DNA from: Yamagishiella unicocca
Lineage: Eukaryota > Chlorophyta > Chlorophyceae > Chlamydomonadales > Volvocaceae
DNA length: 64,000 bases
Direction of reading: 5' to 3'
NCBI GenBank assembly: GCA_003116995.1
Contig: BDSL01000004.1
Coordinates: 2,542,001 to 2,606,000, forward strand
In this document: piece after piece, positions 1-12,200 of the stretch
Position numbering within the stretch: position 1 is the stretch's first letter
How the letters are laid out: every line of letters starts with the position of its first letter
Position numbers and translations under genes: made by a program
The notes under the pieces: generated by a model
What the model was told of the DNA's origin: nothing
Database searches by the model: none
Seen by the model: the letters and a program-made list of their open reading frames with translations, nothing else

Positions 1-2
1 CC

Positions 3-200
3 ACCAACTTCGCGGTCAAGTGGATCGTTCAGGCAGCACAGAAGCGTCGAGAGGCCAGCCGCGGCGCCTCCATGGCGGACTGCCTGGCGCTGGAGCTGTT
101 GCTGGCGTACCAGCGCAAGGGCTCCGCGCGGGCCAAGCGCGATGAGGTGCACAAGCTCGCGCTGGACAACAGGTCCAACCTGCGAGGGCGCTGGTGGTGA
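3..200 (+). CDS. MRPS7: Mitochondrial ribosomal protein uS7m, C-terminal exon (partial)
   Basis: The frame enters the window open and stops at TGA 198-200, leaving 65 residues. It shows the C-terminal helices of bacterial-type uS7: TNFAVKWIVQAAQKRR, then MADCLALELLLAYQRKG, then KRDEVHKLALDNRSN and a final Arg-Trp-Trp. The protein binds the 3' major domain of small-subunit rRNA. In green algae of this group the plastid S7 is normally plastid-encoded, and the cytosolic homologue ends differently, so a nuclear bacterial-type copy is most likely mitochondrial; that assignment is inference. No acceptor is visible, so the exon probably begins left of the window. The stop codon sits at the first unit of a tandem repeat. 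A TGTAA signal lies about 800 bases downstream. Confidence 0.8.
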   Translation, partial: TNFAVKWIVQAAQKRREASRGASMADCLALELLLAYQRKGSARAKRDEVHKLALDNRSNLRGRWW

Positions 201-312
201 GCAGCTGGTGAGCAGCTGGTGAGCAGCTGGCAGCGAGATGCTGGTGGTGAGCAGCTGGCAGCGAGATGCTGGCAGCGAGATGCTGGTGGTGAGCAGCTGG
301 CAGCGAGATGCT
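198..312 (+). repeat. GC-rich minisatellite starting at the uS7m stop codon
   Basis: Tandem units built from GAGCAGCTGG and CAGCGAGATGCTGGTGGT, in varying order, about seven partial copies. They begin within the stop codon of uS7m and occupy the start of its 3' UTR. Confidence 0.8.
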
Positions 313-2116
313 GCAGTGCGCAGCAGTGCGCTGCTGGTGTCGAGCGGAACGGCTACTGGTGGAGAGCAGCTGGTGCTCCACCGCGGGTCCAACTTGCGGG
401 CGCGCTGGCTGTGCGCGGAGTGGCTGCTGGCGGTGAGCAGCTGGCAGTGAGCCGCTGGTTGCGGGCAAGTGGCAGTGGCTGTCGGAGGTTGAGCCGCTGT
501 TAGCGAGCGCAAACGTGGGTGGCGAGGCGTGCGGGCGGGCCAGCACTGCCCCTTCCTGGGGAGGAGGCTAAGGGACGAACGAGCAGCTGCGTTAAGCTGC
601 AGCGCACACTGTGCTACACGACCTGGCGGTGGCGGCGGCGTGCGGTTGCCGGGGGTTGTGAGGCTTGCGAAGGCAAGGTGTCGCCCGGCTTGGTAGGGGT
701 GTGTGCGTAGGTTTAGGTCGCTGCTGGCTGCGTTCGTGGTTATGGCCACTGCGGGTGCAGCGCTGTCGGCGTTGGTGGATGACTATGGGAGCAGGTCAGC
801 GGTATCGAGCGGATTCAGAGGCAGGCAGACAGACATGACTGACATGGGCGGAAAGTGGCGGCGTAGGCAGGCAGCTGCGGGTGCCTCTGCGCCGGGCAGG
901 CAGGTGGCGGGGCGGCGGAATGCAGGAAGGCACGAAGGCAGCTCCTCATGCGACACAGTATTGGACTTCAATTTTCCTGTTACTCTCTTTGGGGTTTGGA
1001 TGTAAGCGATGTCTTCTTAGCATCGGGAGCGTGAGGCGCTGGGCGCCGATTGGCGATGCGTCCCTGTGCAGCTGGCACTGCGGAGGCATTGCGAGAGGTT
1101 GTAACACATGCGGCAGACGAAATGGCGCGGCTGCTCTGATGGTGGGACTGGTGGGAGCGACAGACGTTTCCACCTGCTTCGCAATCCACGACCATACATG
1201 GCACATGCGTGCCGCCGCAGTCGCTGGCATGCGGTCATCGGCCTCCTGCCAACACCCGCCAAAATACCAATCCAATCCCAGCCTACCCCAGCCGAAATAC
1301 CGCCGTCTTAGGCCCTCACTAGCCACTATGTCACGGACCTTGATGCTCGTTCGCATGCGTGCGGTATTGTGCTGGATGGGGTTAGCGTGGGGGGCTTAGC
1401 TCGAATGCATGGATGCCGACGGATGCCGAGGGGCCATCCAAAGATCCACACGTCATCAGGGTGGGGGTCATGTCCACTTGCTCAGCTACCGACAGGATCT
1501 TTGCGGCGTGGTCTGGCGTGGTCTGGCGTGGTCGCCGCCCTTGCAGCTAGCCAGCTACCGTCCTTGTATATGCTGCCTGCCAATAGTTTAACATGGGCAC
1601 GGTGACGCTTGTGTTGGGGTTGACAATAAAATGAGGTCGATCGCCGCAGGAAATGCTTTTTGGGCTTTGCTGCCGTTCGCTGCAAGATGTGTAAGCGCGC
1701 CCCTCGGAGCGGTCACGGCTGCCGATGCAGGTATGCTCGCTTTGTGCTTTGATGCGCTACGGCAGGTGTAGCCATACAGTACTGCAGGTATGCAAAACAC
1801 GAATCCACACGCTTGGTGGCGCGGAACCTGGCCACCAATGACTAAACAGGTGGCGTGCATTTTACGACCTCTCACAGGTACACAAACGTCTTGGCTGCGC
1901 GGGCTGGATCGATTGCATTCGTCACCGCTGTACTATATTTCAATTAAGTCCTATATGTGCAGTACATGTTTGTCCTCGATCCACCGTTATGCCGCATAAC
2001 TGAAACCACCTCTGGAATTATTCAAATCTCGAGCAAAGGGTCCCAGCCCTGTTATTTCGTGCTCAAATTTGAGCTGCCGTATTCCTGGTATTTGGCATTC
2101 TCCGCTTCAGTCAGTA
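201..2116. other. Intergenic: uS7m 3' UTR and upstream region of the next gene
   Basis: No reading frame here has recognisable similarity or good splice context. The left part is presumably the uS7m 3' UTR (minisatellite, then unique sequence to a TGTAA at 1001-1005). The right part (about 1600-2116) is more AT-rich and is likely promoter or 5' UTR of the gene starting at 2117. Confidence 0.5.
1001..1005 (+). promoter_or_regulatory. Putative TGTAA polyadenylation signal of uS7m
   Basis: TGTAA is the known polyadenylation signal of Chlamydomonas-type algae. This is the first plus-strand copy noticed after the uS7m stop. It would give a 3' UTR of about 800 bases. Confidence 0.4.
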
Positions 2117-3658
2117 ATGGCGACCACAGTGGAAGGTAAGCGACTTTCAAGTATTGCCGCAGCTGCCACTTTTGCCCTAGGCCAGACCCCTAGGCCCTTT
2201 GATAAATATCTATCTCCCCAAAAGGGCAAACCCGTTATGGAGGCGTTGATGCGGTGCGGTCATTTTCGGCCGAGCCAACATTCATTTGGACTTGCGTACG
2301 CTGTTCGCCAGTATCTGCCATAAAATTGTGCTCCTGCAATAAGCTAGCAGATGCCAAGGAGTAACGCCTGACGCAGAACTGCTCTATCGCGATGCATGTC
2401 GCTTCCCTCGCCGAACTCGCAGGGCCCACCGCACCTCTCGGGAACCGCAAGGAGCGTCGCGCCAGTCAGATTATCAAGGAAACCCACACGTTGCTCAGCG
2501 GTCTTTACGAAGATGCTAATCGCAGCAACGCCCTCATGGCTGAGCTGGAATTGCTGCTTGCGGCATCACAGGCTGCCTCAGGAGGTGCAGGCGGTCGTAC
2601 TTCTGCGCACACCGACGCTCAGCCCGCAGGCATCACTTCGGCCAACTTCAAGGCTGCGCAGCCGCTCGAGGTCTCAACGGAGGAGGACAACGATGCCGAG
2701 GTGGACGAGACGCAAGACGAGGTGGGTGCCCGCGCAGAAGGCTGGGACCTAGCACGGACGGAGGCAGCGTATGCATGCCGGAGGGTGGCACGACTTCGCC
2801 GAAACGTACGGAGCCCGTGACAGTTGTCAAAACGATGCGAAGGGAAAGCTTTGATAGCAGTCCTCCCGTTCCTGGGCGCTGCCACACTGCAAACCGCAAA
2901 ATGAAAATGTCGGCATACCGCATGCACGATGCGGACAGCCTCCGTTTCCTTTGAGCTTGCAGAATGACGAACCGCATGCAATTACCCTGTCCATGCCTAG
3001 TCTTCAACCCCCCACGCCGTCCTAATGGTACCGCCGCTGTCCTTCCACACAGCTGTCTGCCCGGCGGCGCAAAACCATGATGTCCGTACAACGTACCTCC
3101 TCTGTCATCACGATGGACGGATCCAGCCTCTTTAGCAGGCGGGCGTCGGACAGCGCCAACGTCAACGTCAGCAGCGTCGGAGGCAGCGGCGGCTCCTTCA
3201 CCACCGCCCAGGCCGGTGCAGCACGGCGGGCGTCGTCTTTTTCCACCATCCGCGCCACGCCGCAGGGCGCCAAGTCGTTTACGGAGGCCCGCACTAGCGG
3301 CGGCCAGTTTCGGGGCAGCACTGCCGACGGCGGCCTGGATTTGGCGCCTCTGAGCATCGTGGGATGCAGACCCGTGACGGTGGGTGAATCCACACAGCGT
3401 CGTATGCTAAATAAGGATTCCCAGAACGCCCGCCCGCCACCGTCGCACCTAACGGCGTCCACGGCGGCTGGCAACGACGCCGTCAAATCCACCGGCCAGC
3501 TCTCAGTCAGCCAGATGCAGGGCGGTTTGGCGGATATGCTGGGCGAGAGATTGGCCATCTCGGGTCCCGTCGTGGGATATAACGCGCCGGGATCCGGTGC
3601 TGCCGGCGGTGCTCAGCGGCAAGGCCGCCAACAAGCCATGCCGCGGCGGCAGTGGTAA
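2117..3658 (+). CDS. Hypothetical protein, three exons, 307 residues
   Basis: Exons 2117-2135, 2423-2721 and 3053-3658 join in frame. The seven-codon first exon (MATTVEG) splits a Gly codon with the second, and the other junction is phase 0, with GTAAG/GTGGGT donors and CAG/CACAG acceptors. Residues about 14-60 look helical (KERRASQIIKETHTLLSGLY, then NALMAELELLLAASQAAS) and may form a short coiled coil. An acidic stretch follows, then a basic ARRRK at the exon 2/3 junction. The last 200 residues are Ser/Gly/Thr/Ala-rich and probably disordered. No signal peptide, membrane segment or known domain is seen. The family is not recognised; it may be a lineage-specific volvocine protein. Confidence 0.65.
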
Positions 3659-6600
3659 GCGGACGAAGAGCGGTAAGGACTAGGACTCTTGCAAGTCCGG
3701 GGCCCAGCGTGACTGTCGACCAGGCTCGAGCGTGCGCATTCCTGGAGCTCGCCAGGTAGGGCTTGCGTGTGAATACAGCTTCAGTCCAGATCGCATCGCG
3801 CGACAGCTGTGCTAAGTACATCAGAAGTACCAATTGGACGTCATTTATCAAATGTGAACAGCGAAGATGAGCTTGCTCTGCCGTGTGGCGAATGGCTGTG
3901 TTGCGACGGATCTGGACGGATGACAGCCTGCCGACGGGAAAGCTTTGCGATGAGCGGCTGGCCACTGGGCCCCCACTGTGGGCGGTGCCGAAGGTTTTCA
4001 CCTACTTGAACGCTGTTTCTTAAAGTTGTTCAAAGCTTTTGGCCAGGGGCTTGACTTTTTCCAAGTATGTAGGGCAACCATGATGGTTGAGTGCCCGCAG
4101 AGTGCCGCAGGTATATGATAGCCCGACCCTGGCTGCGGATCGGTACATCCCGGCGAACCCAATCTACCGCAACTCCGAATCCGCGCTCGTCACTATCCCT
4201 TGCGGCGTCGGCTGTGGTCGCATGTATGCTCTTCGCTGCCGAGAATATGGCCAGAAGAAGCTGCGTCGGGCAGAGCTGCCATTCCTTAATAATTGACGCG
4301 AATAAAATATTCATCCATTTATGAACCTTACGTACGGCGCATACGCCAGCGATAGGGTGGGGGAGATCCAGGCGATGCGGGTTCTCCATCGATTTGCCAG
4401 CCCCGCCCGACTGGGCGCGGGGCAGCAGCAGCAACGCGTGTAAACGCGGCCGTGTGGCTCGCGCCTCCCTTGGGACACGCTGGTGCTCCGACCGTCGTCG
4501 ACTAGGCGGCGGTGAGGGCCATCCAGACAGAACACGCGCCCCTGCTCTAGGCGTCTGCGCAAACGTGTATGAACCATGTAAGCGCGATTTCTAGGTCATG
4601 TAAGCTTCAAATGATTTCGGGCAACCGCAAACTAGGAAGCATCCTTGTACTTGCCGATTGCTGCTTGCCCCCCTTTTTCCGTTGTTGCTGGGTGGACGTA
4701 TGTTGCTTGGGGTATCTGGGATGAGAGGCGTCAAGTTATCCTGGTTGTATTGTGGCGATCCTCCACTGGTTTATAGGTTGCGGGTTTGCAAGGCGTGTTG
4801 GTGGTCCATTCCTAATAGGGGAGCCTACAGAGCAAATCCCCCCTGGGGTGCTGGCTGCTGCTGTTTCTGCCTCTGGATTGTTGACCGGCGAAGTGGTGGT
4901 TTGCAATTGGTGCAGTGCAGCTGGATTTCTGTCTCTTTCGTCCCCTTCATTGTCCGGAGATGTATCCGATGCATAGTCCTGCCCTTTGGTCTGAAACGCA
5001 CTGTAACACGTACCGCTACTTTTCCACGGCCACCCCCCTGCAGCCATGGTCCATCTTGCCGATTGCTGCTTGCCCCAAAACTTTCAGGAATGATTGTAAC
5101 TGCTACAGACCATGCTATGAATCGATTTCAGGTCATGTTAGCTGATTGCTGCTGACCTCAAAACTTATGCCGATGATTTATAGTCATCTTTGAGATGATA
5201 CCGGTATTGTCTCCAGAGGCCGCCTCGTGCTTCTTACAACCCCTGACGTTGCCACCGTCTTCTCCGATACCGCTAGGGAGTGCAACAAGGAAATTGGTGT
5301 GAACAGGCCTCTCCCTCGTACGCCTCGCCGCGCCTCACTGCGCGCGCTGTAATACCTTTCTGCGTCAAATGGCCTCCATGTCTGCCCGAGCCTCAACTGT
5401 TCGGCCCGGGCAGAAACACCCCCCCGCGAACGGACAGCGAAACCCACGAAACAAGGGGGGGGGGCGGGGAAGAAACTAGGCGGAAAACCTCCTGCCCACG
5501 GCCAGAAGATCTCGGACCGACTTGTCTGGCTATCGACGCCGTGTCGACTTTATACAGCACACAAGATATGGAGTATCCTGAGACGTGGTCTTGGGCCCCT
5601 CCCCAGGCCGCTGCCTGAGGTCTTACCCCAGCTGCGGGTCTTCGACTCCAGGGAGGGCTCGACTCGTGCGACCTTCGAAACCCCAGCCTAAGGCCCACGC
5701 CTGAGGCTGCTTCCCCCATCTCGCCCGCTTGCACGCCCTCTCTCCCACAACAAAACGGCGAAGCGGCTACCGATCGACATTGCTCCTAACAAAACATATT
5801 TTCGTCTAGCGCCGAAAATTACGCTTTTGGAGTCCACCGGAAGGTTTTGGCGAGAAATGTTAAGGTGCCAGGCCGGTACTTGGTGACATATGGTGAAGTG
5901 GTCAGGTCGGTACAGCACAAGGCCAGAGTGCTCCCGTGCTGATGCAATTAGTAGTAACGTTACAGTGGGTTCCAGACCAAAAGGTAGAACACAATGTCGG
6001 GGTAGGCACGAAATTGTGGAAACGAAATGCAGCACTGAACGTTACATTACATTGTAAGATGCGCGGTATGCCACTCAAGCCACGACGTGTACTTGGATTC
6101 ATAGCGTGCCATGTCGCTCTCACTCTACACACCACACCCAGGCCCGATTCCCGAGCGATTCCACCCACCTACACAGCCATCACCCGCACCGTCCAGCCCT
6201 GTGCATACCGCCCCATCCAGAGGTGGGTCTGCCCATTGCCAACCTGGTGCGTTTTTGTGTTGTACGTGAGGGGTAAAATCATATCCGCGAACCCACGGCC
6301 GGCAAACCAAGGGCGTTGAAGATGGGGGAACTGTGAGGCAAGCCTGACAAGCGAGTCACTGTACATACCCAGCTAGCCTTGGATGCAGTGGCGGCTTGAT
6401 TGGGCTGGACTGGGGGCCTGCCAATGCCGCGTGACTCAGTGCAGCCGCCATCAGGGGCTGCCCCACTCCCACTCCCTCTGCCGCTCGTGCTGCAGCCTGC
6501 TTCTTCCAAGCCCCGGGCCGCCTTTTCCAAACCCCAGCACACCACGAGTCCAGTACACGTGCACGGACACGCCCCATCCAGCTGCGACCACAACGAGGGG

Positions 6601-8681
6601 CCGGCAGTGCAGTCACCGCCAGCCATAACCGCGTACCAGGCGCCCTTCTCCTGCCCAGGCCGTAATGATGCGTTGCGGTTGCAGTTGTGGTTGCGGTTGC
6701 AAGGCCCGGGATCGTGAGGGCAGCCGCCACACCACCCACCAACATATGCACATGTTTCCTTCCTTTTCTTCTCTTCACCTCTCTCCGGGGGTCCTCCCCC
6801 TTCCTCTCAACACTTCCCATCCGCGCTCCACGTCCCTACTGCCCACCGGCCGGCAACCTCCAGATGGGAAAGCAAACGTTTCGACCCTGCGCATGCCTCA
6901 CAGGCTAACACCTCCCGCTCGCGTCGACAAATGGGAGCCATCCATCAAGCTTCTTTAGTTGTGCACGTTGTCAAAGAGAGCACGCAGCCTTATCACGAAG
7001 TCCGACAATGCGACGTGGCGGCGATTGCGCGCGAGCGCCCCTAGGGGGGGGGCAAGGGGCCCCTAGGGGGGAGGCAAGGGGCCCCTAGGGGCGGCCCTCC
7101 AGGGCGCGTTTGAGGCTCAGGTAAAGGTGAGCCGGTAAGGGTGTTAGGGGGGTCGAACGAAGTCGCGGACCGTGCGGTTGCTCCCCGTCCCCGGCCCTAC
7201 TGCCCGCGCCTCATGCACCACGATGAACGGGTCACCCCCACCGCCAGCAATCCATGCCGTCATAGGCCGCAGGTCCTTTCCCCCTGGACGACGCCAGCAG
7301 CACCACCTCCCCGGCCCCAAAACCGCCCGTTGAAATCACGCAAGGCAGGCCACCAAGAGAGCCGCGCGCGCGCCTCACGCGGGATATGGCCACCTCGCTA
7401 CCCGCCCCCCGCAGTCGTCGCAGGACCCACTGCGCCAGGGAAGCCACAACAAATAAAGCATTATCGCGTGCATGCATTCGAGCGCCAAACTGCGCTGCGC
7501 TGCGCGTCACGGCAGCCAGCGTTGAAGGGACCCACGTCATATGGCCGCAAATCTCGCAAGCGGAAAAAAGACAGCTGAAATAAGGCTAGCTAGAGCCCCC
7601 CCGGCGCAGCGAGCATGGACGGCGGTGATGGACGCCCCGTACCGGGCAAAGAAGGAGTGCTTCTGCTGCTGCTTTGGGCACTTGTAAGACTCCACCGGCT
7701 CCACCCGCTCTCCAGGCAGCCCAACGACAGGGCAGCACCCGCGCTGCCGGGGCTGTCAGCGCAAACCCCCACATCCATTATATAAATTCGTATCCAGTAA
7801 TTGACCCTACGTTTCCCGCCTAAATCTTGAATCAAACGCTCTCGCAGAATGCACGAGGTGAGGGGGCCACCGCGCGTGCACCTCAGTCGCCGCCGCTTTG
7901 CAGCTCGGCCCAGATCCTTCGGAAGCACGGCAGCCCCCCATACACAGACGGCAGGCCCTCGCACTTGCCACGCAATCGAAGCGTAGCGGCAGGTGCCGCC
8001 GCTTCTCCAATCTCGGCGGCGTGAAGCTCGCCCTTCACGCGGCGGCCTCCGACACCTCCCTCCCTCTCTCCCCTCCTCGCCGCGTCCATGGGGGCACACC
8101 CCTATGGCCCGCAACCCACCCCCCTGGAGCCGCCCCCTGGCCCTCCCCACCCCTTCATTCGTCCACCGGGCGCCGGCCTTCCAAGCTGGAACGACAATGT
8201 AGAGGAAGCCGTTTTAGAGCCCCGTACCCTGAGCACCCCGCGCGCGCCCACCGGCCGCCTCCGAAACCAGCTGGGGCCCGGAAGGTATGGGCTCCGCCCG
8301 CCGCCCGAGCGCAGCCGCGCCAGCCGACAGGAGCAGCCACGCATCGGGGTGCTGTGGTCGCGCGCAGCTCACTTCCCACATGCGTTTGTACGGAAGTCGT
8401 ACTATAGCGACTGAACTTTAAGTTTGTGGCCTTGTGGGCTTGCGGCGCGCCATCTTGACCGCCAAGGAGCGAGCTTTCGTCCGAATGAACGGAACGCCAC
8501 CCACGGCGCGGGCTGGACGGCCCGGAGGCTCGGAGGGCCGAAGGGCCGCCCGGAGGGCCGGAGGCTCGTCGCGCACCGACATGACCCATCGGTGTCAGCC
8601 CTGCCGCGTATGTGACGTGAAACCGAATGCAAGCGGCCGCGGCCAACCGCCCCCTCGCGCCTCACCCCCTCACACCCCACC
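3659..8681. other. Long intergenic stretch between convergent genes; no supported gene
   Basis: About 5 kb between the 3' ends of the 2117-3658 gene and the kinase gene. Open frames are short, low in complexity and lack convincing splice context. Weak coding hints occur at 7614-7688 (plus: MDGGDGRPVPGKEGVLLLLL, then a GTAAGA donor) and, on the opposite strand, about 7610-7770 (minus: GERVEPVESYKCPKQQQKHS frame after a CAG). Both cannot be real and neither is called. Degenerate repeats occur at 4640-5160 and 4970-6000, and a palindromic CCCCTAGGGG repeat at 7036-7096. Confidence 0.5.
7036..7096. repeat. Palindromic CCCCTAGGGG tandem repeat
   Basis: Three copies of CCCCTAGGGG, the later two within GGGGCCCCTAGGGG, separated by G-rich spacers such as GGAGGCAAG. 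Each copy is self-complementary. Confidence 0.75.
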
Positions 8682-11600
8682 TCACTGGGGTGGGGCCATT
8701 CGCGACTTGGCCCGGCCGGCGTCAGCCCCCCGCGGAGACGCCGCCGCTGATGACGACGCCGAATGCAAGCTGCCGCCGCCGCCGCCGCTGCCGCCCTCGA
8801 CACTCACCGGCGCCGGCGCGCGGCGTGCGCTGCTCTGGGCGTTACTTTGGGCGTTACTTTGGGCATTCCAGCCCGGTGGCGCCGCACCCCCGCCTCGGCC
8901 CTCGTCCTCCTGCCCACCCTCCTCGCCGCCTCCGGCGCGCGCCCCCAAGCTGCCGGTTCTGGGTGCCCTAGGATGCAATGGCGCGTTAGCGCGCCAGCCG
9001 GTCGCCTGCTGTACGCCACCGCCGCGGCCGTCCTGGCCTTCGCCGTCGCCGGTGTGGGGCCCTTGTTGGCCGTCCGGCGGCATTAGCTCCATTAACGAGT
9101 TGGAGCGGGTGTACACGATGCGGACGGAGCTGCGACGTTGGAACATGGTGATCCAGGGATGGTGGAGCATCTCCAGCACCGTGAGGCGCTCGGTGTGGTC
9201 CTGGAGGGAGGGGGACGGGTGGGGGGGGGCAGGCGCGGAGGCAGGATATCAAGTGATGGAGGGTGGTGTAGGGGGGCGTCGGCTTCGGTTGCGACGAGGT
9301 TTTTGCGGTCAGTGAGCTGTGGCAGGTGGCGGAGAGCGTGTGGTGGCGGTGGCGGTGGTGGCGGTGGCTGTGGTGTTGTTGGTAGTGCTGTGGTGTTGTT
9401 GGTGTTGTTGGTAGTGCTGTGGTGTTGCTGGTGTTGTTGGTAGTGCTGTGGTGTTGCTGGTGTTGTTGGTGTTGTTGGTGTTGTTGGTGTTGTTGGTGTT
9501 GTTGGTGTTGTTGGTGTTGTTGGTGTTGTTGGTGTTGTTGGTGTTGTTGGTGTTGTTGGTGTTGTTGGTGTTGTTGTTGTTGGTGCTGGTGTTGTTGGTG
9601 TTGTTGGTGTTGTTGGTGTTGCTGGTGTTGTTGGTGGTAGTGCTGTGGTGTTGCTGGTGTTGCTGGTGTTGTTGGTGTTGTTGTTGGTGGTGGTGCTGGT
9701 GGTGTTGGTGGTGGCGATGATGGTGATGGTGATGATGGTGGAAGTCGTGGAGGATGCATTGCACGAAATCGGGTTCGTTTGCCTTTGGCCGTTGGCAGTT
9801 GGCCGCTGGGAGTTGGGACTCCCTCCCCAGCTTCCCCGCCCACTCGCCTTGTGCAGCGCCCGGACGATGAAGTCCTTGGCCAGGTCGGACACAGTGTCGG
9901 GAAAGGTCACGGGCGCGTGCATGATGTTGCGCGCAGTGTCGATCATCTGGCCCGCCTTGAAGGGCGGCGCGCCTACGATGAGCTCGTACGCAAACACGCC
10001 CACCGCCCAGGCATCCACCGACTGGTGGTAGTGCGCCGACTGTGGGTTGCCCTTGTTCTCGTCGGGGGTCTTCTTGGTGGGGCAGCGCAGCACTGGGGGA
10101 GGCGGGACGGGGCCGTTCTTCCGGTCAGGGTTTAGGACGAGGTTTCGGATTTTGGGCTCATTTTCGGATGTGGGGCGGGACCCTGTCGCTGGCTTTCCGC
10201 GCCCTGTGTCGACAGAATCGCCGCCGCGAGCCCCCTCCCTGTAGCCTTGTCACCCTCTACTCCCCTCCCTGGACGCACCTTCCGGTGCCATGTAGTCCAG
10301 GGTGCCTGATGGGGGGGAGGGGAAGGGGGGTGAGAAGGGAGGGTGAGGAGGGGTGAGGGGTTACAGAAAAGGACCGGTTACTCGACATGGGAAGCGTAGC
10401 TGGTGCATAGGGTCGGGTGAGAGAGAGGTTCGGAGCAAGCGAGTTAGGGGGCCGAGGCAGCTGCTGTAAGCAGGCCATGCGCGACCCCGACAGACGACTG
10501 TCGATGCAGCCCTAACACCCCACTTGACCTGCCCCCGCGCCCAACCACTGGCTGCGTGTTGCCGCTGCTCATTTGCCCACCTGTCCCTCCCTCCCCCGTC
10601 CAGGGGCCCCCCACACACGTGGGCCATTTCCACATGTTTCTCAGGAGTCAAAGCAAGAGCTCCGGCATGCGCCCACAACGATGTGTCCGAAGATAGTGCG
10701 CCAGCTACTGTACCCATGGCTGTAACCGGTCCTTATGCCCCACAACACACACAAACACAATCCATAAGCTATTCGCCAGTTAGTTTCTGCCCTCCGTTTC
10801 GTATGTCGTGCAACCGGATCTTCTCGTCCCCCACACACTTCCCTACCGGCCCCGGCCCGCACCTGCTCGTGTGTTCGCCCTCTCCTCCTTGAGGTTGATG
10901 GCCAGCCCGAAGTCCGCCAGCTTGAGTATCTTGCCCTCTGCAAATAACACGTTCTCCGGCTTGATGTCCCTGGGGTCGAGGATGGGGCGGGGCCAGTTCG
11001 GGCACAGGGCGTACGACAGTCAGATGACGCGGAGGAGATCCCCGGCTGCGGCCGGGTGTGAGGCTATGACTAGCTGCTGAGATGTGGAGTTTGAGGCTTA
11101 GTTGATGGGCCTGGATTCGCACGCTGGATTGGTGGCGACTGCCAATGTCTCTGTCCCGGGTGAAGGTGCGGGTGAAAGGATGAGGTCCGTCCTAGTAGGC
11201 AGGGCTATCCCAGTTGTCCTTAGGGATCGTCTGGAAGGTTCAGAGTACTACGGATGGTGCCCAGAGGAGAATGGGGCCATACTGTACACCCCTGTAACAT
11301 CATCCATCCATCCATCCATCCATCCATCCATCCGCGGAGGAGGTCCCTAGCCGCTAGAGCGTGAGCGCATGAGGCGAGGAGGACCAGGACCGCGTTGTGC
11401 CTTACGAGGCCGGCGTGGCTCCTCCGCTTTGCCCGAGGGATTTCCACCTTCCAGAAAACCCACACAAACCCCTTCCACACACCCTCCCCCCCCACCGTTC
11501 GCCATCCCAGTCCTCTGCTTTGCACTCCATAATATAGCCCACTTCTTCTTCTTCTTCTTCTTCTTCACTGCACCCACCGTCGTCGCGTCCGTGTGTGGTC

Positions 11601-12146
11601 GGCCATCCTAGTCCAGTAGCATGCGCGCGCGTCCCGGTGTCCCAAGGCTATGCACCCACTACATTTTCCCAGTCGAGTTACCGGTTCTTTTATTGTACCC
11701 ACCCCCCCCCGAGCCCGTCCACAGGTTTGCCGGTAGTCAGTTCCAGTGCTCCAGCATGCGCCCACAAAATTGGTGTCCGACGACCATGCGCCAACTATCC
11801 TGTCCCGTTGCGTAATACGGTTTTTATACAACCCCCCCGAGCCCGTCCCTGCCCCCCTCCGCCCCACGCCCCCCCTCCGCCCCACGCCCCTCCTCCTCCG
11901 CGGGCCCCACCGGTGCACGATGCCTTGCGTGTGGAGGTAGTGCAGCGCCGTGAGAAAGGGCTGCAGCACCAGGTTGACCGCCTGCCGCTCGAATAGCCGC
12001 CCCCCGCACTTGTACATGATGCGCAGCAGGTCGCCGCCGGTGGCGAACTCGGTCACCAGGATTACACGCTGCTGCTCCTGAGGGGGCAAGGCGACGAGAC
12101 GGAGGGGGAGCACGAGAGGGAGGGGGTGCGGGTCAGGGTTTGGGGG

Positions 12147-12200
<54 letters not shown>

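Noticed and set aside
4970..5030. Reverse-transcriptase motif (VLPFGL) suggesting a retrotransposon
   Set aside because: The six-residue resemblance is not followed by the expected RT residues, and no other RT, RNase H or integrase motif is in frame nearby.
7614..7688. Possible signal-peptide-like first exon MDGGDGRPVPGKEGVLLLLL
   Set aside because: It has a GTAAGA donor but no downstream exon could be linked, and the opposite strand looks equally coding.
9419..9720. Cys/Trp- and Leu/Val-repeat frames
   Set aside because: They are translations of the GGTGTTGTT microsatellite inside a kinase intron.
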